Assembly: GCA_034679985.1 (NCBI GenBank)
Contig: JAXITR010000003.1
Coordinates: 28,131-92,130, forward strand
Source: CAMDTE01 sp034679985
Lineage (GTDB): Bacteria > Bacteroidota > Bacteroidia > Flavobacteriales > Schleiferiaceae
Length of the DNA stretch: 64,000 nucleotides
Direction of reading: 5' to 3'
In this document: piece by piece, positions 26,322 to 34,338 of the stretch
Layout: every line of letters starts with the position of its first letter
Position numbering within the stretch: position 1 is the first letter of the stretch
Position numbers and translations under genes: made by a program
Notes under the pieces: model-generated
What the model was told of the DNA's origin: nothing
The model's database searches: none
What the model saw: the letters and a program-made list of their open reading frames with translations, nothing else

Positions 26322-27764
26322 ATGAATACAACGGACCAACACGACGAAACGCGTCAGGGCGAAGCCCTGGTGCTGGAAGGCACCGCCGGACGCAAGAAAT
26401 TGTACCTGGAAAGCTACGGGTGCCAAATGAATTTTTCCGACAGCGAAATTGTGGCCTCTTTGCTGCAAAAAGAAGGATACGAGACCACCAACAAGCCGGA
26501 AGAGGCAGATTTGGTGCTGCTCAATACCTGTTCCATTCGGGACAAAGCGGAACAAACCGTGCGCAAAAGACTGGATCAATTCAACACCATCAAATCCAAG
26601 AACCCAGGCCTCAAGGTGGGTGTTTTGGGCTGCATGGCGGAACGCGTTCGCGAGAAATTTTTTGAAGAAGAAAAGCTGGTGGACTTGGTGGTGGGCCCCG
26701 ATGCCTACCGCGATTTGCCCAATCTTTTGGACGAGATCGACGGCGGTCGGAAGGCTGTCAATGTATTGCTGTCCAAAGAAGAGACCTACGACGACATTGA
26801 ACCGGTCCGCTTGGGCGGCAACGGCGTCAGCGCTTTTGTTTCCATCACCCGGGGCTGCGACAACATGTGTACGTTTTGTGTGGTGCCGTTTACCCGCGGT
26901 CGCGAGCGCAGCCGCAATCCCCAGACCATTGTGGACGAAGTAATCGGCTTGTGGGAGAAGGGCTACAAAGAAGTTACCCTACTGGGACAAAACGTCGATT
27001 CGTATTTGTGGTACGGCGGCGGGTTGAAGAAAGATTTTGAGAAGGCGAGCTCCATGGCCCAGGCCTCCGCAGTTCATTTTGCGGATTTGCTTCATCAGGT
27101 GGCTGCTGCCGTCCCCAACATGCGCATTCGCTTTTCCACGAGCAATCCGCAGGACATGTCCGACGACGTTTTGCGGGCCATTGCTGCTCACGAGAACATT
27201 TGCAAGTACATCCATTTGCCCGTCCAAAGTGGGTCCAGTCGAATTTTAAAGGCCATGAACCGGGGCCACAACCGCGAGGAATATATGGCCTTGATTGATC
27301 GCATCCGCACCATCATTCCCGGCTGCGGCATTTCGCAGGATTTGATTGCGGGCTTCCCGGGCGAAACGGAGGAGGACCATGCGCAGACGCTCAGCCTAAT
27401 GGATTACGTTAAGTACGACTTTGGCTTCATGTTCTTCTACTCGGAACGCCCCAATACCTATGCCGCGCGCAAGTTGGTGGACGACATTCCGCTGGAGGTG
27501 AAGAAACGTCGGCTCGCGGAAATCATTGAGCGCCAACAGCAACACTCCCTGGAGCGCAACCAAGCGTACGTGGGCCAAGTGGTGGAAGTTTTGGTGGAAG
27601 GCCCGTCGAAGAAATCTCCCGAAGATTTGTTTGGGCGAACCACCCAAAATACCGTGGTGGTGTTCCCCAAAAAGAACCACCAAAAGGGCGATTTTGTGCG
27701 GGTTCTCGTGGACCGGTGTACCCCGGCTACCTTGTTGGGGGAATCTTTAACGGAAGGAGCATGA
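26322..27764 (+). CDS. miaB: tRNA-2-methylthio-N6-isopentenyladenosine synthase (MiaB)
   Basis: Radical-SAM methylthiotransferase acting on i6A37 of tRNAs, 480 residues. The N-terminal UPF0004 domain begins KKLYLESYGCQMNFSDSE with cluster cysteines including CSIRDKAE and LGCMAERV. The radical-SAM motif is GCDNMCTFCVVPFTRGRERSR near residue 180, and a C-terminal TRAM domain covers about 415-478. An in-frame codon farther upstream would begin inside the promoter; the ATG at 26322 lies just after it. The stop overlaps the next gene. Confidence 0.96.
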   Translation: MNTTDQHDETRQGEALVLEGTAGRKKLYLESYGCQMNFSDSEIVASLLQKEGYETTNKPEEADLVLLNTCSIRDKAEQTVRKRLDQFNTIKSKNPGLKVGVLGCMAERVREKFFEEEKLVDLVVGPDAYRDLPNLLDEIDGGRKAVNVLLSKEETYDDIEPVRLGGNGVSAFVSITRGCDNMCTFCVVPFTRGRERSRNPQTIVDEVIGLWEKGYKEVTLLGQNVDSYLWYGGGLKKDFEKASSMAQASAVHFADLLHQVAAAVPNMRIRFSTSNPQDMSDDVLRAIAAHENICKYIHLPVQSGSSRILKAMNRGHNREEYMALIDRIRTIIPGCGISQDLIAGFPGETEEDHAQTLSLMDYVKYDFGFMFFYSERPNTYAARKLVDDIPLEVKKRRLAEIIERQQQHSLERNQAYVGQVVEVLVEGPSKKSPEDLFGRTTQNTVVVFPKKNHQKGDFVRVLVDRCTPATLLGESLTEGA

Positions 27765-28171
27765 TGAAAAGTAAGTATTTAGTGGGCGTGTTGCTCGCGC
27801 TGTGCAGCCTTTCCGCGGGAGCGCAAACCCGCGGCGAAGACGGGAAGTGGTACGATGCTAATCTGACGTTTCAGGTGTCGGAGGAAACCGTTCGGGAGGA
27901 CGGCGCTTTTACGCTTTGCGTAGCCCAAAAAAAGGAGAACCGGTGCGTGGAAAACCTCTTCACGCCCTTCGTGGTCCGCGTATACAATGCGTCGGGCAAG
28001 GAAATTTGGAACGGCCAGTACACCGGAATGGTGCCGTTTGTGGTGTTTAAGAAAGCACTCCCGGATGCGGCGAAAATGGAGATTGTGTCGCAAAAGAATT
28101 TTGTGATCAACGTGTTGTCCGGTACGCGCATTTACACCGGGGCACCCCTTCGGATGACTTATTCCTTTTAA
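27761..28171 (+). CDS. Small secreted protein of unknown function
   Basis: Protein of 136 residues with a clear signal peptide (MMKSKYLVGVLLALCSLSAGAQ) and a mature part of about 114 residues predicted as mostly beta strands, with two cysteines (LCVAQKKENRC) that could form a disulfide. I do not recognise the family. The ATGATG start overlaps the miaB stop and is preceded by AGGAG, one of few Shine-Dalgarno-like sequences here. It is tightly packed between miaB and the sigma54 activator. Confidence 0.75.
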   Translation: MMKSKYLVGVLLALCSLSAGAQTRGEDGKWYDANLTFQVSEETVREDGAFTLCVAQKKENRCVENLFTPFVVRVYNASGKEIWNGQYTGMVPFVVFKKALPDAAKMEIVSQKNFVINVLSGTRIYTGAPLRMTYSF

Positions 28172-28174
28172 ACC

Positions 28175-29425
28175 ATGACGGTTCAGGAAGCAAAATTACG
28201 GTTCGGCATTGTAGGCCAATCGGCGGCCTTGGACCGTGCGGTATTCAAGGCCATTCAGGTTGCGGCTACGGACATCAGCGTCTTGGTGACGGGAGAGAGT
28301 GGGGTGGGCAAGGAGGCTATTCCCAAGATCATCCACGGCTTGAGCCACCGCAAGCACAAGCCTTTGGTGGCGGTGAACTGCGGGGCAATACCGGAGGGAA
28401 CCATCGATTCCGAGTTGTTTGGGCACGAGAAGGGCTCTTTTACGGGCGCCACCGGTGCGCGGAAAGGCTATTTTGAGGAAGCCGACGGCGGGACCATTTT
28501 CTTGGACGAGGTGGGCGAGTTGCCATTGGGGACTCAGGTGCGGTTGCTTCGGGTGCTGGAAACGGGCGAATTTATTCGCGTGGGCAGTTCAAAACCACAG
28601 TCTACCCAGGTGCGGGTGGTAGGAGCCACCAACGTGAACATGTTTTCAGCCATCGAGCGAAATAAGTTCCGCGAGGACCTGTACTACCGTTTAAATACGG
28701 TCGAAATTCAATTGCCGCCGCTGCGGGAGCGCCGCGAAGACATTCATTTGTTGTTCCGAAAGTTTGCGCAGGATTTTTCCCAGAAGTACCGACTTCCGGC
28801 AGTTCGGTTGTCCCCAGACGCTGTGCAAGCATTGGAGCAATACCGCTGGCCGGGCAACATCCGCCAATTGCGCAATTTGGTGGAGCAATTGAGTGTGGTG
28901 GAGACGGACCGCGAAGTTTCAGCGGAAACCCTGCTCAACTACATCCCGGAAATTGCCCAAACCAAATTGCCTGCGCGGGCGGCAGACGCACCTTTGTCCC
29001 AAAGCGAGTTCAACACGGAGCGCGAAATTTTGTACAAGGTTTTGTTTGACATGCGGAACGATCTGAACAATTTGCGTCAGATGGTCAATTCCTTAGCGGG
29101 TGGGGGCAATTTGGATTCGGAATCTGCGGCTGCATCAGCTGTTACTCGTACCGTGGGAGCGGCCTCCGTCGGCATCACAGGTTTGGCTCCACGCAACGCG
29201 GTTCCGCTGGAACCCATGGAGCGATTGGCGCCCAACGAGCGCTACATTGATGCCGTGGAAGATGCGGAGGAAGAACCGGACGGCATGTTGAGTCTACACG
29301 ATTTGGAGGCTGAAATGGTTCGGAAAGCACTGGAACGCCACAAGGGACGACGCAAGGAAGCGGCTGCGGAGCTGGGCATTTCTGAGCGTACCTTGTACCG
29401 GAAAATCAAGCAGTTGGACCTTTAA
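28175..29425 (+). CDS. Sigma54-dependent transcriptional activator
   Basis: Enhancer-binding protein of 416 residues without an N-terminal receiver or sensor domain; the AAA+ domain starts almost at once. Walker A is TGESGVGKE near residue 39, the sigma54-contact loop reads GSFTGA (residues 87-92, canonical GAFTGA), and Walker B is GGTIFLDEVGELP. A variable linker (about 270-370) is followed by a Fis-type helix-turn-helix (KGRRKEAAAELGISERTLYRKIKQ). Lacking a sensor, it may be controlled by amount or by partners. lptE starts immediately after its stop. Confidence 0.93.
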   Translation: MTVQEAKLRFGIVGQSAALDRAVFKAIQVAATDISVLVTGESGVGKEAIPKIIHGLSHRKHKPLVAVNCGAIPEGTIDSELFGHEKGSFTGATGARKGYFEEADGGTIFLDEVGELPLGTQVRLLRVLETGEFIRVGSSKPQSTQVRVVGATNVNMFSAIERNKFREDLYYRLNTVEIQLPPLRERREDIHLLFRKFAQDFSQKYRLPAVRLSPDAVQALEQYRWPGNIRQLRNLVEQLSVVETDREVSAETLLNYIPEIAQTKLPARAADAPLSQSEFNTEREILYKVLFDMRNDLNNLRQMVNSLAGGGNLDSESAAASAVTRTVGAASVGITGLAPRNAVPLEPMERLAPNERYIDAVEDAEEEPDGMLSLHDLEAEMVRKALERHKGRRKEAAAELGISERTLYRKIKQLDL

Positions 29426-29953
29426 ATGGCTTTCGTGGTACCCCGTATACCCCAATACATTTGGGCACTGGTTCCGGTTGCGGGCTTGGCGTTGCTGGCT
29501 TCGTGCGGCGTGACCTATTCCTTTTCCGGCAGCGACGCGGGCGACGCCAAGACGGTTCAGGTGGACGTTTTTCCGAACAACGCGGAGCTGGTGAATCCCC
29601 GATTGTCCCAAACATTTACAGAACAATTGCGTACCACCTTGGTGCAACAAAGCACCCTATCCTTGGCACCCCGTGATGCGGATTTGGTTTTCTCCGGAGC
29701 CATTGTGGGTTATTCCGTTTCGCCTCAAGCGCCAACGGCCAACGAAACCGTGGCGCTTTCCCGCTTGACGTTGGTGGTGGAGGTGCAGTTGAACAACCAA
29801 TTGGATCCCAAACGGAATTTTTCGCAGCGCTTTACGTCCACGCGCGATTACCCGTCCACGCAGGATTTGAGTGCGGTGGAAGGAAGTTTGATGGACGAAA
29901 TGTGCCGGGAATTGGCGGAGAAGATTTTCAGTAGGGCTTTGGTCAATTGGTGA
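29426..29953 (+). CDS. lptE: LPS assembly lipoprotein LptE-like
   Basis: Lipoprotein of 175 residues with a signal peptide ending in LLASC near residue 28. It resembles Bacteroidota LptE: GVTYSFSG at the mature start, VDVFPNNAELVNPRLSQTFTEQLR and DLVFSGAIVGYSVSPQAP. LptE plugs the LptD barrel for LPS insertion in the outer membrane. The start abuts the activator stop with no gap and the TGATG at the end couples it to the next gene. Confidence 0.85.
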   Translation: MAFVVPRIPQYIWALVPVAGLALLASCGVTYSFSGSDAGDAKTVQVDVFPNNAELVNPRLSQTFTEQLRTTLVQQSTLSLAPRDADLVFSGAIVGYSVSPQAPTANETVALSRLTLVVEVQLNNQLDPKRNFSQRFTSTRDYPSTQDLSAVEGSLMDEMCRELAEKIFSRALVNW

Positions 29954-30996
29954 TGAACAGCAAGGATTGGTACCGCGGTTTGGAGCATCCGGAGTCTTTG
30001 GGCGCCGTCGAAGCGGCGTGGCTGAAGCAAGCGGTTGAGGAGTATCCTTATTCAGCTCCGCTCCACGCCCTATATGCACGTTCACTAAAAAACGAGGGAC
30101 ACTACCTAGCTCCCCAAGCGTTGCGGCGAGCAGCTGCGGTTGCCCCAGACCGACGTGCGTTGATGCTGTGGATGGAGGATTTTTCGGTACCAACGGTTTC
30201 CGATGCTCATCAGCCGAGCGAGACCCATGTGTTCCCCACCCCAGTGCCGGGTGCTGCAACGGAGGTGGTACCGGTTCTTCAGGTGGAATCCGTTGTCAAG
30301 CCTGAATCTGCTGCTAAGTTTGAATCGTACTCAGCGGGATCGGATGTGTCCCATTTGCCAGAAAAAGTGCGGGAGGCCATACTGCGGGCCCGGGCACTTT
30401 CTGCAAAATTGCACGGCTCAACGCCATCGGTTCCTGTTCCAACGGAGGTGCGCCAGGAATCAGTTGCTCCGGATCTGCAGAGCGTTGCGCCGGTGCTTCC
30501 CACCCATGCGATTGCAGCGCCTGTTGTTGCAGCGAACAGCGGATTATCCCCCTTCGCGCGGTGGCTGGCTGAGCAATCAGGTGGTTCGCCACAAAACCAA
30601 TCTTCCACAGTACCGGACTTGAATGAGGCACTGTCGGATGCAGTGCAGGCTCACTCGGAATCCGAAGCAGTTGTGTCGGTTCCGACGGTCCCCAAACCTG
30701 TGGCAGACGCATTAATAGACAAGTTTTTGGAGCGCGAAGCTCCCGTTCGGCCTGCAGCAGTTCCCGGGCGGGGCAGTGAGTTACGTGCGCCGATGCCGGA
30801 TTTAAGTGCCTCCAGCCTGGGTGGAGATCCGGTCTTCATGACCGAAACCTTGGCTCAAGTTTACGTGCAGCAAGGTGCGTTTGACAAAGCGGTTCAAGCT
30901 TATGAAATTCTGAGGTTGAAATACCCGGATAAAAGTGCGATATTTGCATCCCTGATTTTAGAAATTCGATTGAAGCAACGAAACAAGAAACCATGA
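29953..30996 (+). CDS. TPR-like protein with Pro/Val-rich linker
   Basis: Protein of 347 residues, no signal peptide or membrane helix. A helical N-terminal segment (AVEEYPYSAPLHALYARSLKNEGHYLA) is followed by a long low-complexity linker rich in Pro, Val, Ser and Ala, then a TPR-like C-terminus (ETLAQVYVQQGAFDKAVQAYEI). Function is unknown; the gene sits in the lptE-secG interval, a place such genes hold in related genomes. The ATG at 29953 overlaps the lptE stop (TGATG); TTG and GTG codons just upstream are less likely starts. Confidence 0.78.
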   Translation: MNSKDWYRGLEHPESLGAVEAAWLKQAVEEYPYSAPLHALYARSLKNEGHYLAPQALRRAAAVAPDRRALMLWMEDFSVPTVSDAHQPSETHVFPTPVPGAATEVVPVLQVESVVKPESAAKFESYSAGSDVSHLPEKVREAILRARALSAKLHGSTPSVPVPTEVRQESVAPDLQSVAPVLPTHAIAAPVVAANSGLSPFARWLAEQSGGSPQNQSSTVPDLNEALSDAVQAHSESEAVVSVPTVPKPVADALIDKFLEREAPVRPAAVPGRGSELRAPMPDLSASSLGGDPVFMTETLAQVYVQQGAFDKAVQAYEILRLKYPDKSAIFASLILEIRLKQRNKKP

Positions 30997-31352
30997 ACGG
31001 CATTCTTTCCATTTTGATTATCATCAGCGCGCTATTGCTGGTGTTGGTGGTGTTGGTCCAAAGCCCTAAGGGCGGCGGATTGGGCTCCTCTTTTGGTTCT
31101 ACCCCCAACATGATGGGCGGCGTCCGCCGTACCACCGAGTTTTTGGACAAGCTGACCTGGGGTTTTGCAGGTGCCTTGTTGGTGTTTGTACTCCTCATCA
31201 ACATGATGCAAGGCGGCAGCACGAGTGAGGCTTTGCCGGAATCTGCAGTCAACGAACAAATTGATGCCAGCGCTGGAGTTCCTGCGCAGCAGCCCGCTCC
31301 TGCGGCTGGTGGTGCTGCCGGTATGCCGGAAAGTGCTCCTGCTGGAGAGTAA
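30993..31352 (+). CDS. secG: Preprotein translocase subunit SecG
   Basis: SecYEG accessory subunit of 119 residues with two membrane helices (about 3-23 and 55-72) separated by a glycine-rich cytoplasmic loop containing SPKGGGLGSSFGS. The C-terminal tail is rich in Ala, Pro and Gly and longer than in E. coli. It overlaps the preceding gene by 4 nt and is followed by an intrinsic terminator. Confidence 0.94.
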   Translation: MNGILSILIIISALLLVLVVLVQSPKGGGLGSSFGSTPNMMGGVRRTTEFLDKLTWGFAGALLVFVLLINMMQGGSTSEALPESAVNEQIDASAGVPAQQPAPAAGGAAGMPESAPAGE

Positions 31353-31361
31353 GTGTAATTT

Positions 31362-31388
31362 TGTCACGCAAAACTGCCACCCTGTCAC
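31362..31388 (+). promoter_or_regulatory. TGTCAC pair at 21-bp spacing upstream of groES
   Basis: TGTCAC occurs at 31362-31367 and 31383-31388, two helical turns apart, with a related TGCCAC between them at 31375. It lies 54-80 nt upstream of the -24/-12-like element and overlaps the secG terminator. Its role as an activator site is speculative. Confidence 0.35.
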
Positions 31389-31406
31389 TGGGGTGGCTTT
31401 TTTTTT
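31376..31406 (+). terminator. Intrinsic terminator after secG
   Basis: GCCACCC and GGGTGGC form the stem around a short loop, followed by nine T. It separates the miaB-secG unit from groESL. Confidence 0.85.
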
Positions 31407-31441
31407 GACTTTTTTTCCGATCAACAAGTCGTTGCAATCCG

Positions 31442-31457
31442 TGGCACGGGATGTGCT
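31442..31457 (+). promoter_or_regulatory. Candidate sigma54 -24/-12 promoter for groESL
   Basis: TGGCACGGGATGTGCT has GG and GC separated by exactly 10 nt, as required at -24/-12, and differs from TGGCACRnnnnTTGCW by one base. No exact TAnnTTTG lies between the secG terminator and groES. A sigma54 activator gene is 2 kb upstream. Confidence 0.5.
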
Positions 31458-31468
31458 TTATCCAAGTC

Positions 31469-31484
31469 GTCGCACCGGTGCGAC
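31469..31484 (+). promoter_or_regulatory. Perfect 16-bp palindrome upstream of groES
   Basis: GTCGCACCGGTGCGAC is fully self-complementary. It lies 35 nt before the groES ATG and just after the predicted start of a transcript from 31442-31457. It could be an operator or an RNA hairpin; it is not a CIRCE element. Confidence 0.45.
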
Positions 31485-31518
31485 CAAACCTACTAATTCA
31501 TTCAAAAATTTCCTACCT

Positions 31519-31797
31519 ATGGCTGATATCAACATCCGCCCCTTGGCCGACCGCGTGATTGTGGAGCCGGCTGCTGCAGAGACCGTAACCGCCTCCGGTT
31601 TGATCATCCCGGATACGGCCCAAGAGAAACCGCAACGCGGCAAAGTAGTGGCTGTCGGTGCTGGCAAGAAAGACGAGCCCATGACCGTTAAAGAGGGCGA
31701 TTTGGTGCTGTACGGCAAGTACTCCGGTACGGAACTGAAGTACGAAGGACGCGACTTGATGATCATGCGCGAGTCCGACATCTTGGCCATCATCTAA
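31519..31797 (+). CDS. groES: Co-chaperonin GroES
   Basis: The 92-residue 10-kDa chaperonin that caps GroEL. It begins MADINIRPLADRVIVEP, has the mobile-loop segment AETVTASGLIIPDTAQEKPQ and ends YEGRDLMIMRESDILAII. The open frame reaches far upstream through secG in another register, but the family start is the ATG at 31519. groEL follows after 31 nt. Confidence 0.98.
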   Translation: MADINIRPLADRVIVEPAAAETVTASGLIIPDTAQEKPQRGKVVAVGAGKKDEPMTVKEGDLVLYGKYSGTELKYEGRDLMIMRESDILAII

Positions 31798-31828
31798 TTA
31801 ACGAATTCCTTATAAAAAGCAAATTAAA

Positions 31829-33460
31829 ATGGCAGCAAAAGAAGTAACCTTCGACGTTTCTGCACGCGACGGCCTGCGCAAGGGCGTGGACGCATTGGCG
31901 AATGCAGTGAAAGTGACCTTGGGCCCCAAGGGACGCAACGTAGTCATTGAGAAGGCGTTCGGTTCACCGCACGTCACTAAAGACGGCGTGACGGTGGCCA
32001 AAGAAATTGAGTTGGCGGACAAGGTACAGAACTTGGGCGCGCAGATGGTTAAAGAGGTGGCTAGCAAGACGGCAGACATCGCCGGCGACGGCACCACCAC
32101 AGCAACCGTTTTGGCTCAAGCCATCATCAACCACGGTTTGAAGAACGTGGCCGCAGGAGCCAACCCCATGGACCTCAAGCGCGGAATCGATAAGGCCGTA
32201 ACGTCCGTTGTGGGCGAGTTGCGCAAAATCTCTCAAGAGGTGGGCGACAACAACGAGAAAGTGGAGCAAGTGGCTACCATTTCCGCCAACAACGATCCGT
32301 CGATCGGTATGTTGATTGCGCAGGCCATGGCCAAGGTTAAGAAAGAGGGCGTCATCACGGTGGAAGAGGCCAAAGGCACGGATACCTACGTGGACGTGGT
32401 GGAAGGCATGCAGTTTGACCGCGGCTACTTATCCCCCTACTTCGTAACGAATACGGAGAAAATGGTGGCGGACATTGACCGTCCGTACATCTTGATTTAC
32501 GACAAGAAGGTGTCCAGCATGAAGGAAATTCTTCCCGTGTTGGAGCCGGTAGCGCAGTCCGGACGTCCTTTGGTGATCATTGCCGAAGACGTGGACGGTG
32601 AGGCGTTGGCTACCTTGGTGGTCAACAAAATCCGCGGCGCCCTGCGCGTGGCGGCGGTAAAAGCTCCAGGCTTTGGCGATCGCCGTAAGGCCATGTTGGA
32701 AGACATCGCCATCTTGACCGGCGGTACCGTGATCAGCGAAGAGCGCGGCTTCAAACTGGAGAACGCTACGGTGGAAATGTTGGGCACCGCTGAAAAGGTG
32801 ACCATTGATAAGGACACTACCACCATCGTGAATGGAGCAGGAAGTGCCGACGACATCAAGGCCCGAGTGCACCAAATCAAAGCCCAAATCGAAACGACGA
32901 CGTCGGACTACGACCGCGAGAAGTTGCAAGAGCGCTTGGCCAAGTTGGCCGGTGGCGTTGCGGTTCTTTACGTGGGTGCGGCTTCGGAAGTGGAGATGAA
33001 GGAGAAGAAGGACCGTGTGGACGACGCTTTGGCGGCCACGCGCGCGGCCATTGAAGAGGGAATCGTTCCCGGCGGTGGCGTAGCGTTGGTTCGCGCTCGT
33101 GCGGTGCTGGAAGGCATGAAGGGCGAGAACAACGACGAAACCACGGGCATCAAGATCATTGCACGCGCCATTGAAGAGCCGTTGCGCCAGATTGTGGCCA
33201 ACGCCGGCTTGGAAGGCTCTGTAGTGGTTGCAAAGGTAAAGGAAGGCACGGGTGCGTTTGGCTTCAACGCCAAGACCGACGAGTACTGCGACATGTACGC
33301 TGCGGGCATCATTGATCCCACCAAGGTGGTACGGGTGGCTTTGGAAAATGCGGCGTCGGTTGCTGCGCTGTTGTTGACCACAGAAGCGACCATTACCGAA
33401 CTTCCAAAAGACGACAAGCCAATGCCCCCCATGGGCGGCGGCATGGACGGAATGATGTAA
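31829..33460 (+). CDS. groEL: Chaperonin GroEL
   Basis: The 60-kDa chaperonin of 543 residues. It contains the nucleotide loop GDGTTTATVLAQAI near residue 87, the second signature AAIEEGIVPGGGVAL near residue 405 and the Gly/Met-rich tail PMGGGMDGMM. It forms the groESL unit and is followed by an intrinsic terminator at 33484-33514. Confidence 0.99.
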   Translation: MAAKEVTFDVSARDGLRKGVDALANAVKVTLGPKGRNVVIEKAFGSPHVTKDGVTVAKEIELADKVQNLGAQMVKEVASKTADIAGDGTTTATVLAQAIINHGLKNVAAGANPMDLKRGIDKAVTSVVGELRKISQEVGDNNEKVEQVATISANNDPSIGMLIAQAMAKVKKEGVITVEEAKGTDTYVDVVEGMQFDRGYLSPYFVTNTEKMVADIDRPYILIYDKKVSSMKEILPVLEPVAQSGRPLVIIAEDVDGEALATLVVNKIRGALRVAAVKAPGFGDRRKAMLEDIAILTGGTVISEERGFKLENATVEMLGTAEKVTIDKDTTTIVNGAGSADDIKARVHQIKAQIETTTSDYDREKLQERLAKLAGGVAVLYVGAASEVEMKEKKDRVDDALAATRAAIEEGIVPGGGVALVRARAVLEGMKGENNDETTGIKIIARAIEEPLRQIVANAGLEGSVVVAKVKEGTGAFGFNAKTDEYCDMYAAGIIDPTKVVRVALENAASVAALLLTTEATITELPKDDKPMPPMGGGMDGMM

Positions 33461-33483
33461 TCGCATCTGTTCCAAAAGAACGA

Positions 33484-33514
33484 GGGCTGCTCCGTTTGGG
33501 GCAGCCCTTTTTTT
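33484..33514 (+). terminator. Intrinsic terminator after groEL
   Basis: GGGCTGC (33484-33490) pairs with GCAGCCC (33501-33507), followed by seven T. Confidence 0.9.
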
Positions 33515-33594
33515 GGTCTTTAATTTGGCGAACACGCCTCGTTGAACGGCTGGGGGTGCGCGGCGTGCGCTTTGTCCGATGCGTTGACGGTTCC

Positions 33595-34293
33595 TTATCC
33601 GACGCGGGTGGCGTTGCGGAAGGCCGTTTCCAAACCGCCTTCGGCCTGGAGTTCCGCCAGTTGTGCGTCGCGCACAATTCGGCCGTGGTGGATGATCAAG
33701 ACGCGGTCGCACAGGTGTTCCACTTCTTGCAAAATGTGGGTGGACAGCACCACCGTTTTGGATTGGCCCACGCGTTTGATGAGGGCGCGGATCTCTACCA
33801 ACTGATTGGGATCCAATCCGGTGGTGGGTTCGTCCAGGATCAGTACTTCGGGATCGTGGAGCAAGGCCGCAGCCAGGCCAACGCGCTGGCGGTAGCCTTT
33901 GGACAGTTGACCAATGGTCTTGTGGCGCTCCGGGGTCAATCCCGTTTGCGCAATCATTTCTTCCACACGCTCGGCGGGTGCGCCGTAGAGGCCGGCCACA
34001 AAGTGCAGGTACTCCGCAATGTAGAGGTCCGTGTAGAGCGGATTGTGTTCCGGGAGGTAGCCTACTTTTTGCTTGACGTCCAAGGCGTCGGTACCCACTT
34101 CAAGCCCGCAGACTTGAGCGTTCCCGCTGCTCGCCGGCAAATAACCGGTCAAGATTTTCATCAAGGTGCTTTTGCCGGCGCCGTTGGGGCCCAAAAGACC
34201 TACAATCTGGCGGTCGGGCAGGTCAAAAGAGACGGCGTCCAGCGCTTTTTGTTCGCCGTAGAGTTTGGTGAGGTTGGAAACGCGGATGGACAC
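33595..34293 (-). CDS. gldA: ABC transporter ATP-binding protein, GldA-like
   Basis: ATP-binding subunit of 232 residues, closest in pattern to GldA of the GldAFG gliding/export transporter: GLLGPNGAGKSTLMKILTGYLP, VGYLPEHNPLYTDLYIAEYL, the signature IGQLSKGYRQRVGLAAALLHDPEVLILDEPTTGLDPNQL and STHILQEVEHLCDRV. It lacks the longer C-terminal extension of Flavobacterium GldA. The ORF is open upstream, but the GTG at 34293 precedes the first conserved residues and follows a -7 element at 34311-34318. gldF and gldG are not nearby, so the partner membrane proteins are elsewhere. Confidence 0.82.
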   Translation of the reverse strand: MSIRVSNLTKLYGEQKALDAVSFDLPDRQIVGLLGPNGAGKSTLMKILTGYLPASSGNAQVCGLEVGTDALDVKQKVGYLPEHNPLYTDLYIAEYLHFVAGLYGAPAERVEEMIAQTGLTPERHKTIGQLSKGYRQRVGLAAALLHDPEVLILDEPTTGLDPNQLVEIRALIKRVGQSKTVVLSTHILQEVEHLCDRVLIIHHGRIVRDAQLAELQAEGGLETAFRNATRVG

Positions 34294-34310
34294 AGAATCA
34301 AGTCTTTCCG

Positions 34311-34318
34311 CAAAGGTA
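34311..34318 (-). promoter_or_regulatory. -7 element for gldA
   Basis: TACCTTTG on the minus strand, 17 nt before the GTG at 34293. With the rsgA element at 34327-34334 it forms the inverted repeat GCAAAGGTA-N8-TACCTTTGC. Confidence 0.7.
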
Positions 34319-34326
34319 AGCGATGC

Positions 34327-34334
34327 TACCTTTG
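34327..34334 (+). promoter_or_regulatory. -7 element for rsgA
   Basis: TACCTTTG on the plus strand, only 4 nt before the rsgA ATG at 34339; the transcript is predicted to be leaderless. Confidence 0.7.
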
Positions 34335-34338
34335 CCGC

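Noticed and set aside
31353..31518. CIRCE element before groES
   Set aside because: TTAGCACTC-N9-GAGTGCTAA is not present; the palindrome found has a different sequence and no 9-nt spacer.
32429..33712. 427-codon minus-strand open frame
   Set aside because: It is antisense to groEL and spans the groEL terminator.
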